A DNA stretch of 64,000 bases from VRUE01 sp963708115. Its GTDB lineage: Bacteria > Actinomycetota > Thermoleophilia > Solirubrobacterales > 70-9. Shown in pieces: positions 25,855-37,391 of this stretch (position 1 is the first letter of the stretch; each line of letters opens with the position of its first letter). The position numbers and the translations under genes are program-made. The notes below the pieces were generated by a model. That model saw only the letters and a list, made by a program, of their open reading frames with translations. It did no database searches and was not told the DNA's origin. The DNA lies in NCBI GenBank assembly GCA_963708115.1, contig CAVPRX010000001.1, positions 1,302,001 through 1,366,000 of the forward strand, in the 5' to 3' direction.

Positions 25855-26622
25855 CTACTTCTCCACCTTGCAGGGTTTGAAGATGGTGCCCTGGACAAAG
25901 TCGCCGTTTTTGAAGCTGAATTCGGCTTTCGCCTGAAGCCGTCCGTCCGCGCAGTGGGCGTTGGCGTAGCTGAGCCGCTGCCCCTTGTACATCCATTCCT
26001 TGCCGATCGTCAGGTGGCCGGAGATCGGTGAGCCGTAGTCGTTGACGATCCGGGGGAAGTTGGCGACCGTTTTGAATCCGTAGCGCCCATGGTGGACTCT
26101 CTGGATCTCGATCTGGATCACGTAGGTCGTCGGTCCGGGGTAGTCGATGTGGGCATGTCCGAGGACGGTCGGGTTGCCGTGCTCGACCGGGCCGTTGAAG
26201 AGGGTCAGCGGCGAGGAGGCTTCGATCCCCTTTTGTTCAGGCAACTCGACGAGCGCGGTGCCGAATCCCGTGCCGACGATCGCGTCGGGACACAGCTTGC
26301 GGGCGGTCTTCGTCGTCGTTGCCACCAGTTTCGCCATCGTGCATTTTTCGAGGCCGCGCGTCTCGACCGCGCCGTGCTTGTCGAATTCGAGCGTCAGGGT
26401 GCGCAGCGGCGAGGGGCGGGTGCCGTCGGTGGTCTCGAACTTGGCGTGCCCGTACAGCTTGATCGGCGCGTTCTCGCTCTTGGGCAGGGTGGTCGGGGTG
26501 AAGCCGCCATCGCCGGTGATGATGATGTCGCCGACGCGCAGCGTGATCGCCTGCGCGGCCCCCACCGCCAGCAAAGCGACAGCAGCTCCCGCGACCAGCG
26601 TTCTTAACAGAGTCTTCCGCAT
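25855..26622 (-). CDS. Secreted protein, DGTHP-family paralog
   Basis: A 255-residue paralog with a signal peptide (LLRTLVAGAAVALLAVGAAQA). Motifs are LRVGDIIITGDGGFTPTTLPKSENAPI, TTDGTRPSPLRTLTLEFDKHG, LEKCTMAKLVATTTKTARKLC, LTLFNGPVEHGNPTVLGHA and GQRLSYANAHCADGRL, ending in KPCKVEK. GGGGGCTGAAG precedes the ATG at 26622. It is divergent from the MMPL exporter at 26664, with only 41 bases between the starts, so the two are probably expressed from overlapping promoters. This and the previous gene form one subgroup of the family. Confidence 0.75.
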   Translation of the reverse strand: MRKTLLRTLVAGAAVALLAVGAAQAITLRVGDIIITGDGGFTPTTLPKSENAPIKLYGHAKFETTDGTRPSPLRTLTLEFDKHGAVETRGLEKCTMAKLVATTTKTARKLCPDAIVGTGFGTALVELPEQKGIEASSPLTLFNGPVEHGNPTVLGHAHIDYPGPTTYVIQIEIQRVHHGRYGFKTVANFPRIVNDYGSPISGHLTIGKEWMYKGQRLSYANAHCADGRLQAKAEFSFKNGDFVQGTIFKPCKVEK

Positions 26623-26663
26623 CTTCAGCCCCCTCCGTAGTCCCCGACCATCAAACTAGCACG

Positions 26664-29600
26664 GTGGGTTTGAGGAGGAGGAAGGGTGGGGCGCGCGGGA
26701 AGCCGGCGCGGAGCGAGGGCCGTAGCCGCGGCCCGATCCTGCTGCGCCATCCCCGGCGCGTGCTCGCGGTGGCCCTGCTCGCGGTGGTCGCGCTCGGGAC
26801 CCTCGGCGCCGGGGTCGAGGGAAAGCTCAGCCCGACCAGCCTTGAAATCCCGGGCACCTCCTCCGCCCGCGCCAACCGCATGCTGCGCGAGCACTTCGGC
26901 GACAGCGCGCCGTTCGTGATCTTGCTGCGCGGGCCGGCGAAGCAACTCGACCAGCAGGGCCCGTCGCTGATTCGCACCCTGCGCCGCAATCCCGACGTGA
27001 CCACGCTTTCTCCCTGGGATCTGGGGGCGGTGCAGCGCCTCCGCCCGACGCCACGGGAGGCGATCGTGATCGCCGACTTCCACGTCGGCACCGACGAGGC
27101 GGTCAACGAGACGGTCCCGGAACTGAACCAGATCCTCGAAACGAAGATCAAGCCACCGGTTCGCTCGACCCAGACCGGCTACGCGACGCTTTCGCGAGCG
27201 ATCCAGGACGACTCGATCGCCGCCACCAGGCGCGGCGAGCTGATCGCGCTGCCGATCCTGCTGATCGTCCTCCTGCTCGTCTTCCGCTCGCCGGTCGCGG
27301 CGGGGATACCGCTCGCCTTCGGTGCCGTAACCGTGATCGCCTCGCGCGGGCTGCTCTCGATCCTGACCAACTGGTTCAGCGTCGACGCCTTCGCCCTCGT
27401 CGTCTGCACGATGATGGGCCTGGCGCTCGGCGTCGACTACGCGCTGCTGATGGTCTCGCGCTTCCGCGAAGAGCTGGCCGACGGCGCCACGCCCTACGAC
27501 GCTGCCCGTGCGACGCGGCGCACCGCCGGGCGCACCACCGTCTTCGCCGGCAGCACGCTGATGCTCTCGATGTTGGTGGCGTTCTTCATCGTCCCCGGCT
27601 CGCTGCTCGGCTCGCTCGCTGCGACCTTGCTGATCGTCGTCGCGCTCAGCGTCCTTGTCGCGGTCGTCGCCGGGCCGGCGGTGCTGATCCTCTGCGGCCC
27701 CAACGTCGATCGCTGGCGAATCGGGCCCGCGCCGGGCGAAGGCCGTTCGCGTCTGATGACGATTGTCAGCGCGGCGCTGCGGCGCCCGGCACCGGTTGCG
27801 ATCGCGATCGGGGTCGTGGTCCTGATCCTGGCGGCGCCGGCGGTGGGCTTGAAGACCGGGCCGCCGAGCCAGACTCAGCTCGCCCACGACGACCCGATCA
27901 GGGAGGACTTCGAAACGATCGAGCGAGCGATCGGCCCCGGATACGACGCGCCGTTCGTGATCGTCGCCAGCACCGACCAGGGCACCGTCACCGAACCCAG
28001 CCGGCTGGCGGCGCTGAGTCGCTGGCAGCACCGGATCGCCGCTCTTCCCGGCGTGCAGACGGTGGTCGGCCCCGCGCAGATCTCGCGGGCCGTGGCGCCG
28101 CTGCGACGGGTCGGCACCCTGGTTGCCGGCGGAACCGAAACTGGCCCGCTTGCCCAGCTGGGGCGATTGGGTCGCAACCTGGGCCGGGCCGCATCCGGAG
28201 TTGCCCTACTGCGCGGCGGGATCTCGAAAGCGAGCTACGGCGCCGGCCTGCTTGCCGAGGGTTCCGGCAAAGCGGCCAGCGGCGCCACGCTGCTTGCCTC
28301 CGGACTCGCGCAGGCCGGTGCCGGCAGCGAAAAAGCGGTCAACGCCCTGGGGATCTTCGCCGACGGCACGCGTCGCCTGGCGGGCGCCCAGCACCGCGCC
28401 GCGATCGCCGGCCTGAACTTGAAGTTCGCCCTGCAGAGCCTCGCCCCGAACCTGCGCCACAACGCGCTGAGTCGCTCGCGGCGCCTGCGCAAGTCGCTCG
28501 AAGAGGACGCACACCAGACGCTGCCGCGCTTGCAGGGTCCGGCGGCAGACGCCGAAGTGCAGTTGAAGACGGCCCTGCAACAGCTCGAAGGGATGACGAC
28601 CGGCAAGACCGACCCCAACTTCTCCCCAGCCCTGGATGCGGTCCGCAATGCGCTCGCCGCGGTCAGCGGTACCAATCCGGCCAGCGGCGCCGCCTACGCC
28701 CCCGATTACGCCGGGTTGCCCGCCGAACTGACGGCACTGCAGTCGGGGCTGGTCGAAGATGCGGAAGAAGCGAAGCAGGTGACCGACTGGCTGGTCTCGG
28801 GGATCATCCTGATCAAGCGCCTCAGCGATGGCGCGACGCGGCTCTCCGACGGGCTGCAGAAACTCGAAGGCGCTGGCAAAAAACTCGCCCACGGCTCCGC
28901 TCGCCTCGCCCGCGCCGCCGGCGGGCTCGAAAGCGGCGTTGCCCGCCTCGGCGCCGGTGCGACCGCTCTGGCAAGCGGCATCACGCGTCTGCGCGATGGC
29001 GCGTCGTCGCTCGAAGAGAACCTCGCCAAGGGCTACAGCGCTTCCCTTCCTCTGCAGACCGGCCTGCGCCGCGCCACCGTCCAGGTGCTTTCGAGCAACG
29101 CCAGGCTGAACCGTCAGACGAAGCGCCTGCAACGCGCTACGCCCGGTCTGTTCGACTCCGGCTACTTCGTCCTCTCGGCGCTCGACGGCGCCCGGCCGCC
29201 GGCCCGCGAGCGCACCGCGACCGCGATCGACCTGAGCGGCGGCGGCCAGGCGGCGGCGATCCTGGTGATCTCCCGCTTCACCTTCAACTCGCCCGGCTCG
29301 ATCGCCCTAAACAAGCGGCTCCAGGTCGAGGCCGAAGACCTGGGCCGGGATGCCGGCCTCGAAACCGGCGTCGCCGGGGGGGCCGCGCAGCTCAACGACT
29401 ACAGCCACATAACCCGTGAGCGGATCCCCATCGTCGTCGCCGCGATCACCCTCGCGACCTTCCTCGTCCTGATCCTCGTCCTCCGCGCCATTCCCCTCGC
29501 CGCGATCGCGGTCGGCCTCAACCTGGCGACCGTCGCCGTCGCCTTCGGCATCCTCACCCTGCTCTTCAACCTGCCCGAGGATTGGCCGCTGGGCGGCCGC

Positions 29601-29984
29601 AACTATGTCGATGCGGTTGGGGCGACGGCGATCTTCGGCGTCGTCTTCGGGCTCTCGATCGACTACGCGGTCTTCCTCTTGGTGCGTATGCGGGAGAGCT
29701 ATAACCGCGATGGCGACAACGCCGCTGCGATCGACTTCGGCTTGGAACGGACCGCGCGGGTCATCACCGGCGCCGCGGCGATCATGATGGCGGTCTTCGT
29801 CGCCTTCGCCGGTGCTCCGATCGCGACGATCAGCCAGCTCGGAGTCGGCCTGACCGTGGCGGTGCTGCTTGACGCGACCGTGGTCCGGATCGTCCTCCTT
29901 CCGGCGCTGATGCTGCTCCTCGGCGACAGGGTCTGGTGGCTGCCGCGAAGCCTGGAGCGGGTGCTGCCCAAGCTCAACGTCTAG
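26664..29984 (+). CDS. MMPL-family RND exporter
   Basis: A 1106-residue exporter and paralog of the one at 15425-18499. The first helix is VLAVALLAVVALGTLGAG, the two conserved helices are GLALGVDYALLMVSRFREE and GLSIDYAVFLLVRMRESY, and GPSLIRTLRRNPDVTTLSPWDLGAV in the first loop matches the paralog. The second loop is longer (residues ~450-850) and full of Ala/Gly-rich coiled helices (KASYGAGLLAEGSGKAASGA). A GTG at 26664 is used. It lies directly before the mce gene run, separated by 67 bases or more, so a shared role in lipid transport is plausible but not shown. Confidence 0.85.
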   Translation: MGLRRRKGGARGKPARSEGRSRGPILLRHPRRVLAVALLAVVALGTLGAGVEGKLSPTSLEIPGTSSARANRMLREHFGDSAPFVILLRGPAKQLDQQGPSLIRTLRRNPDVTTLSPWDLGAVQRLRPTPREAIVIADFHVGTDEAVNETVPELNQILETKIKPPVRSTQTGYATLSRAIQDDSIAATRRGELIALPILLIVLLLVFRSPVAAGIPLAFGAVTVIASRGLLSILTNWFSVDAFALVVCTMMGLALGVDYALLMVSRFREELADGATPYDAARATRRTAGRTTVFAGSTLMLSMLVAFFIVPGSLLGSLAATLLIVVALSVLVAVVAGPAVLILCGPNVDRWRIGPAPGEGRSRLMTIVSAALRRPAPVAIAIGVVVLILAAPAVGLKTGPPSQTQLAHDDPIREDFETIERAIGPGYDAPFVIVASTDQGTVTEPSRLAALSRWQHRIAALPGVQTVVGPAQISRAVAPLRRVGTLVAGGTETGPLAQLGRLGRNLGRAASGVALLRGGISKASYGAGLLAEGSGKAASGATLLASGLAQAGAGSEKAVNALGIFADGTRRLAGAQHRAAIAGLNLKFALQSLAPNLRHNALSRSRRLRKSLEEDAHQTLPRLQGPAADAEVQLKTALQQLEGMTTGKTDPNFSPALDAVRNALAAVSGTNPASGAAYAPDYAGLPAELTALQSGLVEDAEEAKQVTDWLVSGIILIKRLSDGATRLSDGLQKLEGAGKKLAHGSARLARAAGGLESGVARLGAGATALASGITRLRDGASSLEENLAKGYSASLPLQTGLRRATVQVLSSNARLNRQTKRLQRATPGLFDSGYFVLSALDGARPPARERTATAIDLSGGGQAAAILVISRFTFNSPGSIALNKRLQVEAEDLGRDAGLETGVAGGAAQLNDYSHITRERIPIVVAAITLATFLVLILVLRAIPLAAIAVGLNLATVAVAFGILTLLFNLPEDWPLGGRNYVDAVGATAIFGVVFGLSIDYAVFLLVRMRESYNRDGDNAAAIDFGLERTARVITGAAAIMMAVFVAFAGAPIATISQLGVGLTVAVLLDATVVRIVLLPALMLLLGDRVWWLPRSLERVLPKLNV

Positions 29985-30051
29985 CCGGTCCGCGAATATG
30001 CCCAGATGCAACGCGTTGACTTCGAGTTAAGCCAGGCACGGGGCATGCCTG

Positions 30052-31534
30052 GTGGCTGGTCGCTCGGATACGATTCGGCAGCTTGTTTTCCCGGTATGGA
30101 GGCGGGGGAACCGCAAGCGACGATCCGTGGCTGCTAATTCCTTAGGCGAGGAGAAAAGCCCGACGAAAAGCCGGGGGGTCGCCCCCGCGCGAATTGCGGC
30201 CATTGCGGCCCTGGCGATCGTCGTCATCGCCCTCGCTGTCATCCTGCTTGGCGGCGGTGGCGGGCACAAGTACAAGCTCATCTTCCAGAATGCCGCCCAG
30301 CTCGTGCCCGACAACCAGGTGCTGATCGGTGGCCAGGCGGTCGGCTCGGTCGAAAGCATCAACCTGACCGACGACAACCTGGCCGAGATCGAAGTCAGCG
30401 TCGACCAGGAGCTGCACGAGGGCACGACCGCGGTCATCCGCGCCACCTCGCTCTCCGGCGTCGCCAACCACTACATCTCGATCAGCCCGGGGCCGAACAG
30501 CAGCCCGGCACTCGATGAAGGGGCGACCCTGGGCCTCGGCTCGACCACGACCGCGGTCGACCTCGACCAGTTCCTCAACACCTTCCCGACGCCGGTGCGC
30601 CGTGCCCTGGGCCAGTTCATCCGTGGCAACGCGGAACAGTTCTCCGACCGGGGCAAGGACGCCAACCAGACCTTGAAGTACTTCGGCCCCGCGTTGAACC
30701 GGGCGTCGGCCTTCACCCGGCGAACTGAACGCCGACCAGGACCTGCTCGAACGGTTCGTCGTCAGCTCCAGCAAGCTCTCCACGGCGGTCGCGCAGCGCG
30801 GCAACGAGCTCTCCAGCGCGATCTCCAACGCCAGCACCGCCTTCGGCGCGATCGCCGAAAAGAACGAAGCCCTCGACCAGACGCTGCGGCTGCTGCCGCC
30901 GTTCATGCGCCAGAGCAACACCACCTTCGTCAACCTGCGCGCGGCGCTCGACGACCTCGATCCGCTGGTCGAAACGGCGAAGCCGGCGACCAAGAACCTG
31001 GCGCCGTTCCTGAGCGAATTGCGCCCAGTCCTCTCCAAAGCCGTGCCGGTCTTCAAGAACCTGCGCCTCAGCGTCAACCGCGAAGGCTTCGCCAACGACA
31101 GCGCCGAAACGCTCGGCTTCCTGCCGGCCGTGCAGGAACGTTCCTCGCGCGCTTTCCCGCACGCCGAACAGGCGATCGCTGACTTCCAGCCGACGCTCAA
31201 CTTCGCCCGCGCCTATGCGCCGGACATCTTCAATGGGCTCGGCAAGCTCGGTCAGATCACCGGCTACTACGACGGCAACGGGCACTACGCTCGTGCCCAG
31301 CTGGCGCTCAACCTGTTCAAACGCAACAGCAGCAGCGGCAAGCTGGAACCGATTACGCCCAGCGAACAGTTCAACGCCTTCGGCAGCTCCGCCGCCGTTC
31401 GTCGTCCCTGCCCTGGAGGCGGAACCCAGTCCGCCTCCGACAACTCCAACCCCTTCACCGAACCGCCCTTCACCGGCTCCGGTGTAAGTCCATCGTCCGC
31501 ATGCGACCCGGCCGACGCGCCACCCGGACCATGA
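30052..31534 (+). CDS. MlaD/MCE domain protein 1, one frameshift
   Basis: A protein of about 493 residues; one indel near 30720 (extra C in ACCCGGCGAACTG) splits it. The N-terminal membrane helix (ARIAAIAALAIVVIALAVILLGG) is followed by an MCE domain (YKLIFQNAAQLVPDNQVLIGGQAVGSVESI, residues ~70-160) and a long helical tail, the layout of MlaD/Mce proteins. The GTG at 30052 sits in a 7-bp hairpin (CCAGGCA/TGCCTGG at 30032-30052); a GTG at 30127 is a better-spaced alternative. First of six MCE genes linked by stop-start overlaps; hexamers of such proteins shuttle lipids across the envelope. Confidence 0.85.
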
Positions 31535-33056
31535 GGAAATGGCTACTCGCAGCCGGGCTGGTCGCCGCGATAGTGGTTGTCGTGGTGCTGATCTCCGGCG
31601 GCGGTTCCAGCAGCAGCAGCTACGTCGTCCGCGGCATTTTCGACAGCGGTGGCTTCATGGTCTCGGGCGAGGAAGTACGGGTCGCCGGCGCGACCGTCGG
31701 CGAAATCGAGTCGGTCGGGGTGACGATGCCGGGTGAGGTCGACAGCTACAAGAACGGCAAGGCGCAGGCGGTGCCGGGCAAGGCCGTGATCGCGATGAAG
31801 ATCGAAGACCCCGGTTTCCAGGACTTCCGCAGCGACGCCAGTTGCCTGATCCGGCCGCAGTCGTTGATCGGCGAGAAGTTCGTCGACTGCCGCCCACCCT
31901 GCCGCGCGCGCCGGGCTCGAAGCCGGCGCCGGAGCTGAAGCAGATCGCAGATGGGAAGCCGGGCGCCGGCCAGTACCTGCTGCCGCTGGAGAACAACAGC
32001 ACCAGCGTCGATCCGGACCTGATCAACAACATCAACCAGCTGACCTACGCGCAGCGCTTCCGACTGATCCTCAACGAACTCGGCGCCGGCCTCGCCGGGC
32101 GCGGCGAAGACATCGAGGAAGCCGTCAAGCGCGCCAACCCGGTGTTGCGCGACGCCGACCGCGTCTTCGGCATCCTCAACTCCCAGCGCGATCAGCTGGC
32201 CCAACTCGCCTCCGATTCCGAGGAAATCCTCGGTCCGCTCTCGCGCCAGAGCAGCAGCGTCGCCGGTTTCTTCGCCAACGCCGGCGCCGCCGCTCAGGCC
32301 AGCACCGAAAAGGGCCCCGCGCTGGAAGCTTCGCTGCAGAAGCTCCCCGCCTTCCTGCGTGAGCTGCGCCAGACGATGGGCAGCTTCGAATACTTCTCCA
32401 AGGCCGGCACGCCGGTGGCCGAACAGCTGGCCAAGGCCGCCCCGGCGCTGACCCAGGCGACCCGCGCCCTGACCCCCTTCTCGGCTGCCTCGACCGTCTC
32501 CCTGAAGTCGCTCGGCGCCACCGGCGAGGTTGCCGGCCCGAAGATCCGCGCCACCGACCCCGTCGTCCTGAAGCTCCGCGACCTCGCCACCAGTGGCGCC
32601 GCACCGACCACCGAACTGGCCCAGTTCCTGGTCAGCACGAGGAAGAACGGGGGCTTCGACGGACTCGCCGACCTGATCTACAACAGCGCTGCGTCAACTA
32701 ACGAATTCGATCAGTACGGGCACTTCACTCGGAGCCTCACGGCGCTGACCAATTGCATCGACTACGTAACGGCGCCGACCAGCGGCTGTTCGGCGGCCTT
32801 CAACGGACCTGGTTCCAGCGAAGAAGGCGCATCGTCTTCAGACGCACTCGCGCTCTACAGACGGATGCAGGAAACCTTTGGCGGCCAGACTGGGGGTACG
32901 TCGGCGGGCGCAGCGTCCTCCGTATCGCCGACTCCGGTCCCGCGGGCATCCACCCCGAAGGCCGCCCCAAGCCTGGGCGAAGGCGAACAGCTCGGCGCCG
33001 GCGCGAAATCCGCCGCGCCCCAACGTGCCCTCCTCGACTACCTCCTGGGCCCATGA
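31531..33056 (+). CDS. MlaD/MCE domain protein 2, one frameshift
   Basis: A protein of about 508 residues; the ATG at 31531 overlaps the previous stop (ATGA). The N-terminal helix is KWLLAAGLVAAIVVVVVLI, then the MCE domain YVVRGIFDSGGFMVSGEEVRVAGATVGEIE ending near SLIGEKFVDC. The frame breaks near 31895, where one missing C in a C run fits. The helical tail (residues ~140-400) and a Ser/Pro-rich end follow. The break is the only one in this run that looks like a loss of a base. Confidence 0.85.
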
Positions 33057-34453
33057 GGAACCGCAGCGGCATACAGGGAGTCGCGAGCAGCCCCGTGATC
33101 GTCGGTGCGGTCACGGTCCTGATCGTGATCGTCGCCGTCTTCCTCGCCTACAACGCCAACAACGGCCTCCCCTTCGTCTCCACCTACAACCTCAAGGCGC
33201 GCGTTCCCAACGCCAACGCGCTGGTCAAAGGCAACGAGGTGCGGATCGGCGGCTCGCGGGTCGGCGTGGTCAAGGAAGTGAAGCCGGTGCAGGTCGGCAA
33301 CGGCGCGATCGCCGCCGAACTCGACCTCAGCCTCGACAAGGGCGCCGAACCGATCCCGGACAACTCGACGATGATCATCCGCCCCAAATCGCCGCTCGGG
33401 CTCAAGTACCTGCAGATCGTGCCTGGCGACTCACGCAAGGGCCTGGCGGCGGGCGAAACGATCCCGCTCTCCGCGGCCAGGCCCGAACCGGTCGACATCG
33501 ACCAGTTCTTCGACATGTTCGACGAAAAGACCCGAACCGCGATTCAGCGCAACAACGCCGGCTTTGGCAACGCCTTCGCCGGCCGTGGCCCGCAGATCAA
33601 CGCCGCCTTCGGCGCCCTGCGCAGCCTCGCCGAACATGGCCAACCCGTTCTGAAGGTGCTGGTCGATCCGAGCACCAACTTCGGCGGCTTCTGGGAAGCG
33701 CTCGAGGACCTCTCGGCCACGGTCGCCCCGGTAGCCGAGCAGCAGGCGAGCATGTTCGTCGCCCTCGACCGCACCTTCGCCGCCTTCGCCCGCGTCTCCC
33801 GCCCCTACATCCAGGAAACGATCGAAAAAGGGGCGCCGACCCTGGAATCGGTGACCGCCGACCTGCCGGCGCTGCGACCCTTCTTCCGCGATTCGGGCCG
33901 CTTCTTCACCGCGCTCAGGCCGGGCGCCCGCGCCCTCGGCGAAACCTCGCCGACGATCAACGCCGCCCTGCGCGCCGGCATCCCCGCCCTCAACCGCTCG
34001 CCGGCGCTGTACGCGCAGCTGACCCCGACGGCCGAAGCGTTGCTTGACTTCCAGGGCGAGGCGGGTGTCTTCAACGGCCTCGAACTGCTCACCGACACCA
34101 ACGAAGTGCTCGCCCCGACGATCAAGTACATCGCCCCCGCCCAGACCACCTGCAACTACCTCAGCCTCGTCTTCAACAACTTGGCCGACGCCTTCAGCGA
34201 ATCGAACGGCAACGGCAACTGGCTGGGCGCGATCGTCTTCGAGCCGCCGAGTGGACCGAACGCCGAGTCGGCACCCTCCTCGGCTCCGGCCAACGGCCCC
34301 GAAAAGAAGAACCACCTCCACTTCAATCCCTATCCCGAAACCGGCCAGAACGGAACCTGCGAAGCCGGCAACGAGCGCTATACCTCTGGCGAAACGGTCA
34401 TCGGACGTGCGTCTGAACTCTGGGGCACGACGACGCGGGGAGGCGAAGGCTGA
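33053..34453 (+). CDS. MlaD/MCE domain protein 3
   Basis: A 466-residue protein and the only intact one of the six. The helix SPVIVGAVTVLIVIVAVFLAYNA precedes an MCE domain (YNLKARVPNANALVKGNEVRIGGSRVGVVKEV), and LGLKYLQIVPGDS closes it. A helical tail includes DIDQFFDMFDEKTRTAIQ, a recurring motif after the MCE domain. The tail ends in a polar, Gly-rich region. ATGA overlap at the start and TGATG overlap at the end link it tightly to its neighbours. Confidence 0.9.
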   Translation: MRNRSGIQGVASSPVIVGAVTVLIVIVAVFLAYNANNGLPFVSTYNLKARVPNANALVKGNEVRIGGSRVGVVKEVKPVQVGNGAIAAELDLSLDKGAEPIPDNSTMIIRPKSPLGLKYLQIVPGDSRKGLAAGETIPLSAARPEPVDIDQFFDMFDEKTRTAIQRNNAGFGNAFAGRGPQINAAFGALRSLAEHGQPVLKVLVDPSTNFGGFWEALEDLSATVAPVAEQQASMFVALDRTFAAFARVSRPYIQETIEKGAPTLESVTADLPALRPFFRDSGRFFTALRPGARALGETSPTINAALRAGIPALNRSPALYAQLTPTAEALLDFQGEAGVFNGLELLTDTNEVLAPTIKYIAPAQTTCNYLSLVFNNLADAFSESNGNGNWLGAIVFEPPSGPNAESAPSSAPANGPEKKNHLHFNPYPETGQNGTCEAGNERYTSGETVIGRASELWGTTTRGGEG

Positions 34454-35963
34454 TGGGACGCCTGCCGGAGCGCGACACCAGGGTCGGAGCCACCGACAGC
34501 CGCTTCAAGTGGCGGCCGAGCAACGCCGCGATCGCGGTGATCTTCATCCTCGTCTTCACCATCGGCCCCTACCTGGCCTTCACCAAACACGTGCCCTTCA
34601 CCGGCTACGGCTACACGCTCAACGCGACCTTCTCCAACGGCGTCAACATCTCGACCAACTCGCCGGTGCGGATCGCCGGGGTCGACGTCGGCAAAGTGAT
34701 CGAAGTCGGCCGCGACGGCGACAACACGAAGGTCACCTTCACGGTCGACGGCAAGGGCCGGCCGATCCACGACGACGCCTTCGCCGACGATCCGTCCGCG
34801 GATCTTCCTCGAGGGCAACTTCTTCATCGACCTCGACCCCGGCAGTCCCAGTGCGCCCGACATGGACAGCGGTGCGACGATTCCGGTCAGCCGCACCTCG
34901 ACCGGCGTCCAGCTCGACGAGATCCTCACCGCGCTGCAGTCGCCGGTGCGGGCCGACCTCAGCCGCCTGCTGGAGGGCTTGGGCACCGCGCTCAATCAAA
35001 AGCCGACCGCCGCCGAAGACGCGACCCAGTTGCCCGAGGTGAAAGGCAAGACCGGCGCCGAAGGCCTCAACGGCGCCTTCATCTACGGCGGCGACGCCGG
35101 CCGCTACAGCGCCCAGGTAACCAACGCCCTGCTCGGCACCGGCCCCGGCGACCTTTCCCGTCTCGTCGCCGGCACCGGGCGGACCTTCGGCGCGCTCGTC
35201 AGGCACGAGGCCGACCTGCAGGGCTTGATCGTCAACTTCAACACCTTCACCGGCGCCCTTGCCGCCCAGTCGGAGAACCTCGCGACGACGGTGGAACGGC
35301 TGGCGCCGACGCTGCGGATCGGCCGTAAGTCGCTGGCCAGCCTCAACAGCACGCTGCCGCCGCTGCGCGCCTGGGCGATCGAGTTCCGCCCCGCGGTCGC
35401 CGAGCTGCCCGCCCTGATCGCCGCGGCGAAACCGTGGCTCGCCCAGACCCGCCCCTTGCTCTCCGGCAAGGAGGGTGGCGGCGTCGCCAGGCTGCTGCAG
35501 GAATCGGCACCGGGGCTCTCCGGCGCGGCCCAGGCCGGCAAAGCCAACACGATCCCGCAGAGCAATCGCATCAGCCTCTGCACCAGCCGGGTCTTCGTGC
35601 CGGCCGGCAACCAGACGATCGAAGACCGCTTCCAGACCGGCCCCAACTACCGCGAGTTCTTCTACTACCTGGCCAACTTCGCCGGGCGTGAGCCAGAACT
35701 TCGACGGCAACGGTCCCTACCTGCGGGTGCAACCGGGCGGTGGCGATACCTTGGTCAAGCAGGAGAACCCCTCGGGCAACCTCAGCACCGACAAACAGGA
35801 CTGGGCGAACGTAGTCGCGGCGCCTGAAGGAGTGCAGCCGCAACTTGGCGGGCGTCCACCGAAGAAGCCCGAGGTGCGCTGCTCGACCCAGCCCGTCCCC
35901 GACGTCAACGGCCAGCTCGGCCAGGTCGGTCCACCCAGCCTTACGGCGGTGAGCGGCCCATGA
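34453..35963 (+). CDS. MlaD/MCE domain protein 4, two frameshifts
   Basis: A protein of about 502 residues. The ATG at 34453 overlaps the previous stop. The helix AAIAVIFILVFTIGPYLAFT precedes the MCE domain (YTLNATFSNGVNISTNSPVRIAGVDVGKVIEV). Breaks near 34800 and 35690 each fit one extra base; between them the protein reads FLEGNFFIDLDPGSPSAPDMDSG and STGVQLDEILTALQSPVRADL, then a helical tail with two Cys-containing motifs (RISLCTSRVF, EVRCSTQPVPD). Removing both bases restores 503 codons. Confidence 0.85.
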
Positions 35964-37391
35964 GCGAGCGGGAGCCCAAAGTGAGTCGGCTGCGCCACCT
36001 CCGCGCCTCGCTCTCGCGGCAGTCGCGCGGGCGCGGCAAAGACTCGATCGCGATCATCGTCCTGACCCTGCTCGCGATCGTGATGACGCTGTGGATCTTC
36101 ACCCAGCAGAAAGCCTCGCTGCCTTCGTGGGCGCCACTCGTCGGCGAAGACTTCGCCCACCTCAGCGCCGACTTCAGCGACGCCCAGGCGGTCACCCCCG
36201 GGCAGGGGCAGGCAGTGGTGATCGCCGGCATCCAGGTCGGCAAGATCTCCTCGGTCGACCTCGAAGACGGCCACGCCGTGATCGGCATGGATATCGAGCC
36301 CAAGTACATGAAGCTGATCCATCCCAATGCCAGCCTGCTGCTGCGCCCGAAAACCAACCTCAACGACATGACCGTCGAGATCGAACCTGGCAGCGGCAGC
36401 GAACACGTCGAAAGCGGCTACCGCTTCCCGCTCTCGCGCACCGAACCGAGCATCCAGTTCGAAGCGCTCCTCTCGACCCTCGACACCGACACGCAGCAGT
36501 ACCTGCAGCTGCTCGTCGCCGGCGGCGCCCAGGGCATCGGCGGCCGCGGCCGCCAGCTCTCCGGCGCCTTCCGCCGTCTCCAGCCCTTCTCCCACTACAT
36601 CGCCGACCTCAACCGGGCCGTCGCCCAGCGCCGCGTTGCGCTCTCCCACGTTATCCACGACTTCGGCCTCTTGACGACCGAACTTGGCCGCCACGACTCC
36701 GAGCTGGAACGCTTCGTCAGCGCCTCCAAGGGCGCCCTCGGCAACTTCGCCAACCAGCAGCAGGCGCTCCAGGAATCGCTGGTCGAGTTCCCCTCGACCC
36801 TCACCGCCCTGCGTTCGGCGCTGGCCAGCTCCGACCGGTTCTCAACCGCGGCTCGCCCGGCGCTCATCGGCTTGATCCCACAGGCGCAGGCATCGGTACC
36901 CGCCTTCAAGGCCAACGAGCAGCTCTTCAAGCAGACGACCGCGCCGATCCGCGACCAGATCCGTCCCTTCACCCGCCAGATCCGTCCGGTGCTCGACCCA
37001 CCTCAACGAAGGTTCCTCGGATCTCAACACCTCGGTCAGCAACTTCGGCACCTCGCTGGGGGCGATCAACAGCCTCCTCAACGAGCTCGCCTACAAGCCG
37101 AAGGGCAGCAGGGAGAGCTTCCTCTTCTACCTGCCCTGGTTGAACCACAACATAAATGCAACCTTCAACCTCGCCGACGCCGGGGGCCCGATAACCCGTG
37201 GCGTCGCGACGCTCTCCTGCAACGGCTCTTACCTCGCCTACAATTTCACCCGGCCGTTTACGCGTCCCGATGGCAGCGTTCAGTCGCTGAAGCCGTACCT
37301 GCGGACTCTTCTCGAAGGTGTGCGTATTCCCAGTCCTGAAGAAATTCCCGCCGAAACCCCGTCCGGCCACTGCGAATTCAGCGAAGAATGA
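35960..37391 (+). CDS. MlaD/MCE domain protein 5, one frameshift
   Basis: A protein of about 476 residues; ATG at 35960 overlaps the previous stop. The helix SIAIIVLTLLAIVMTLWIFTQ precedes the MCE domain (FAHLSADFSDAQAVTPGQGQAVVIAG..QVGKISSVDLED). The post-domain motif is SIQFEALLSTLDTDTQQYLQLL. The frame breaks near 37000, where one extra C separates RQIRPVLD from LNEGSSDLNTSVSNFG. The C-terminal end is rich in Thr/Pro and has one Cys in RGVATLSCNGSYLAYNFT. Confidence 0.85.
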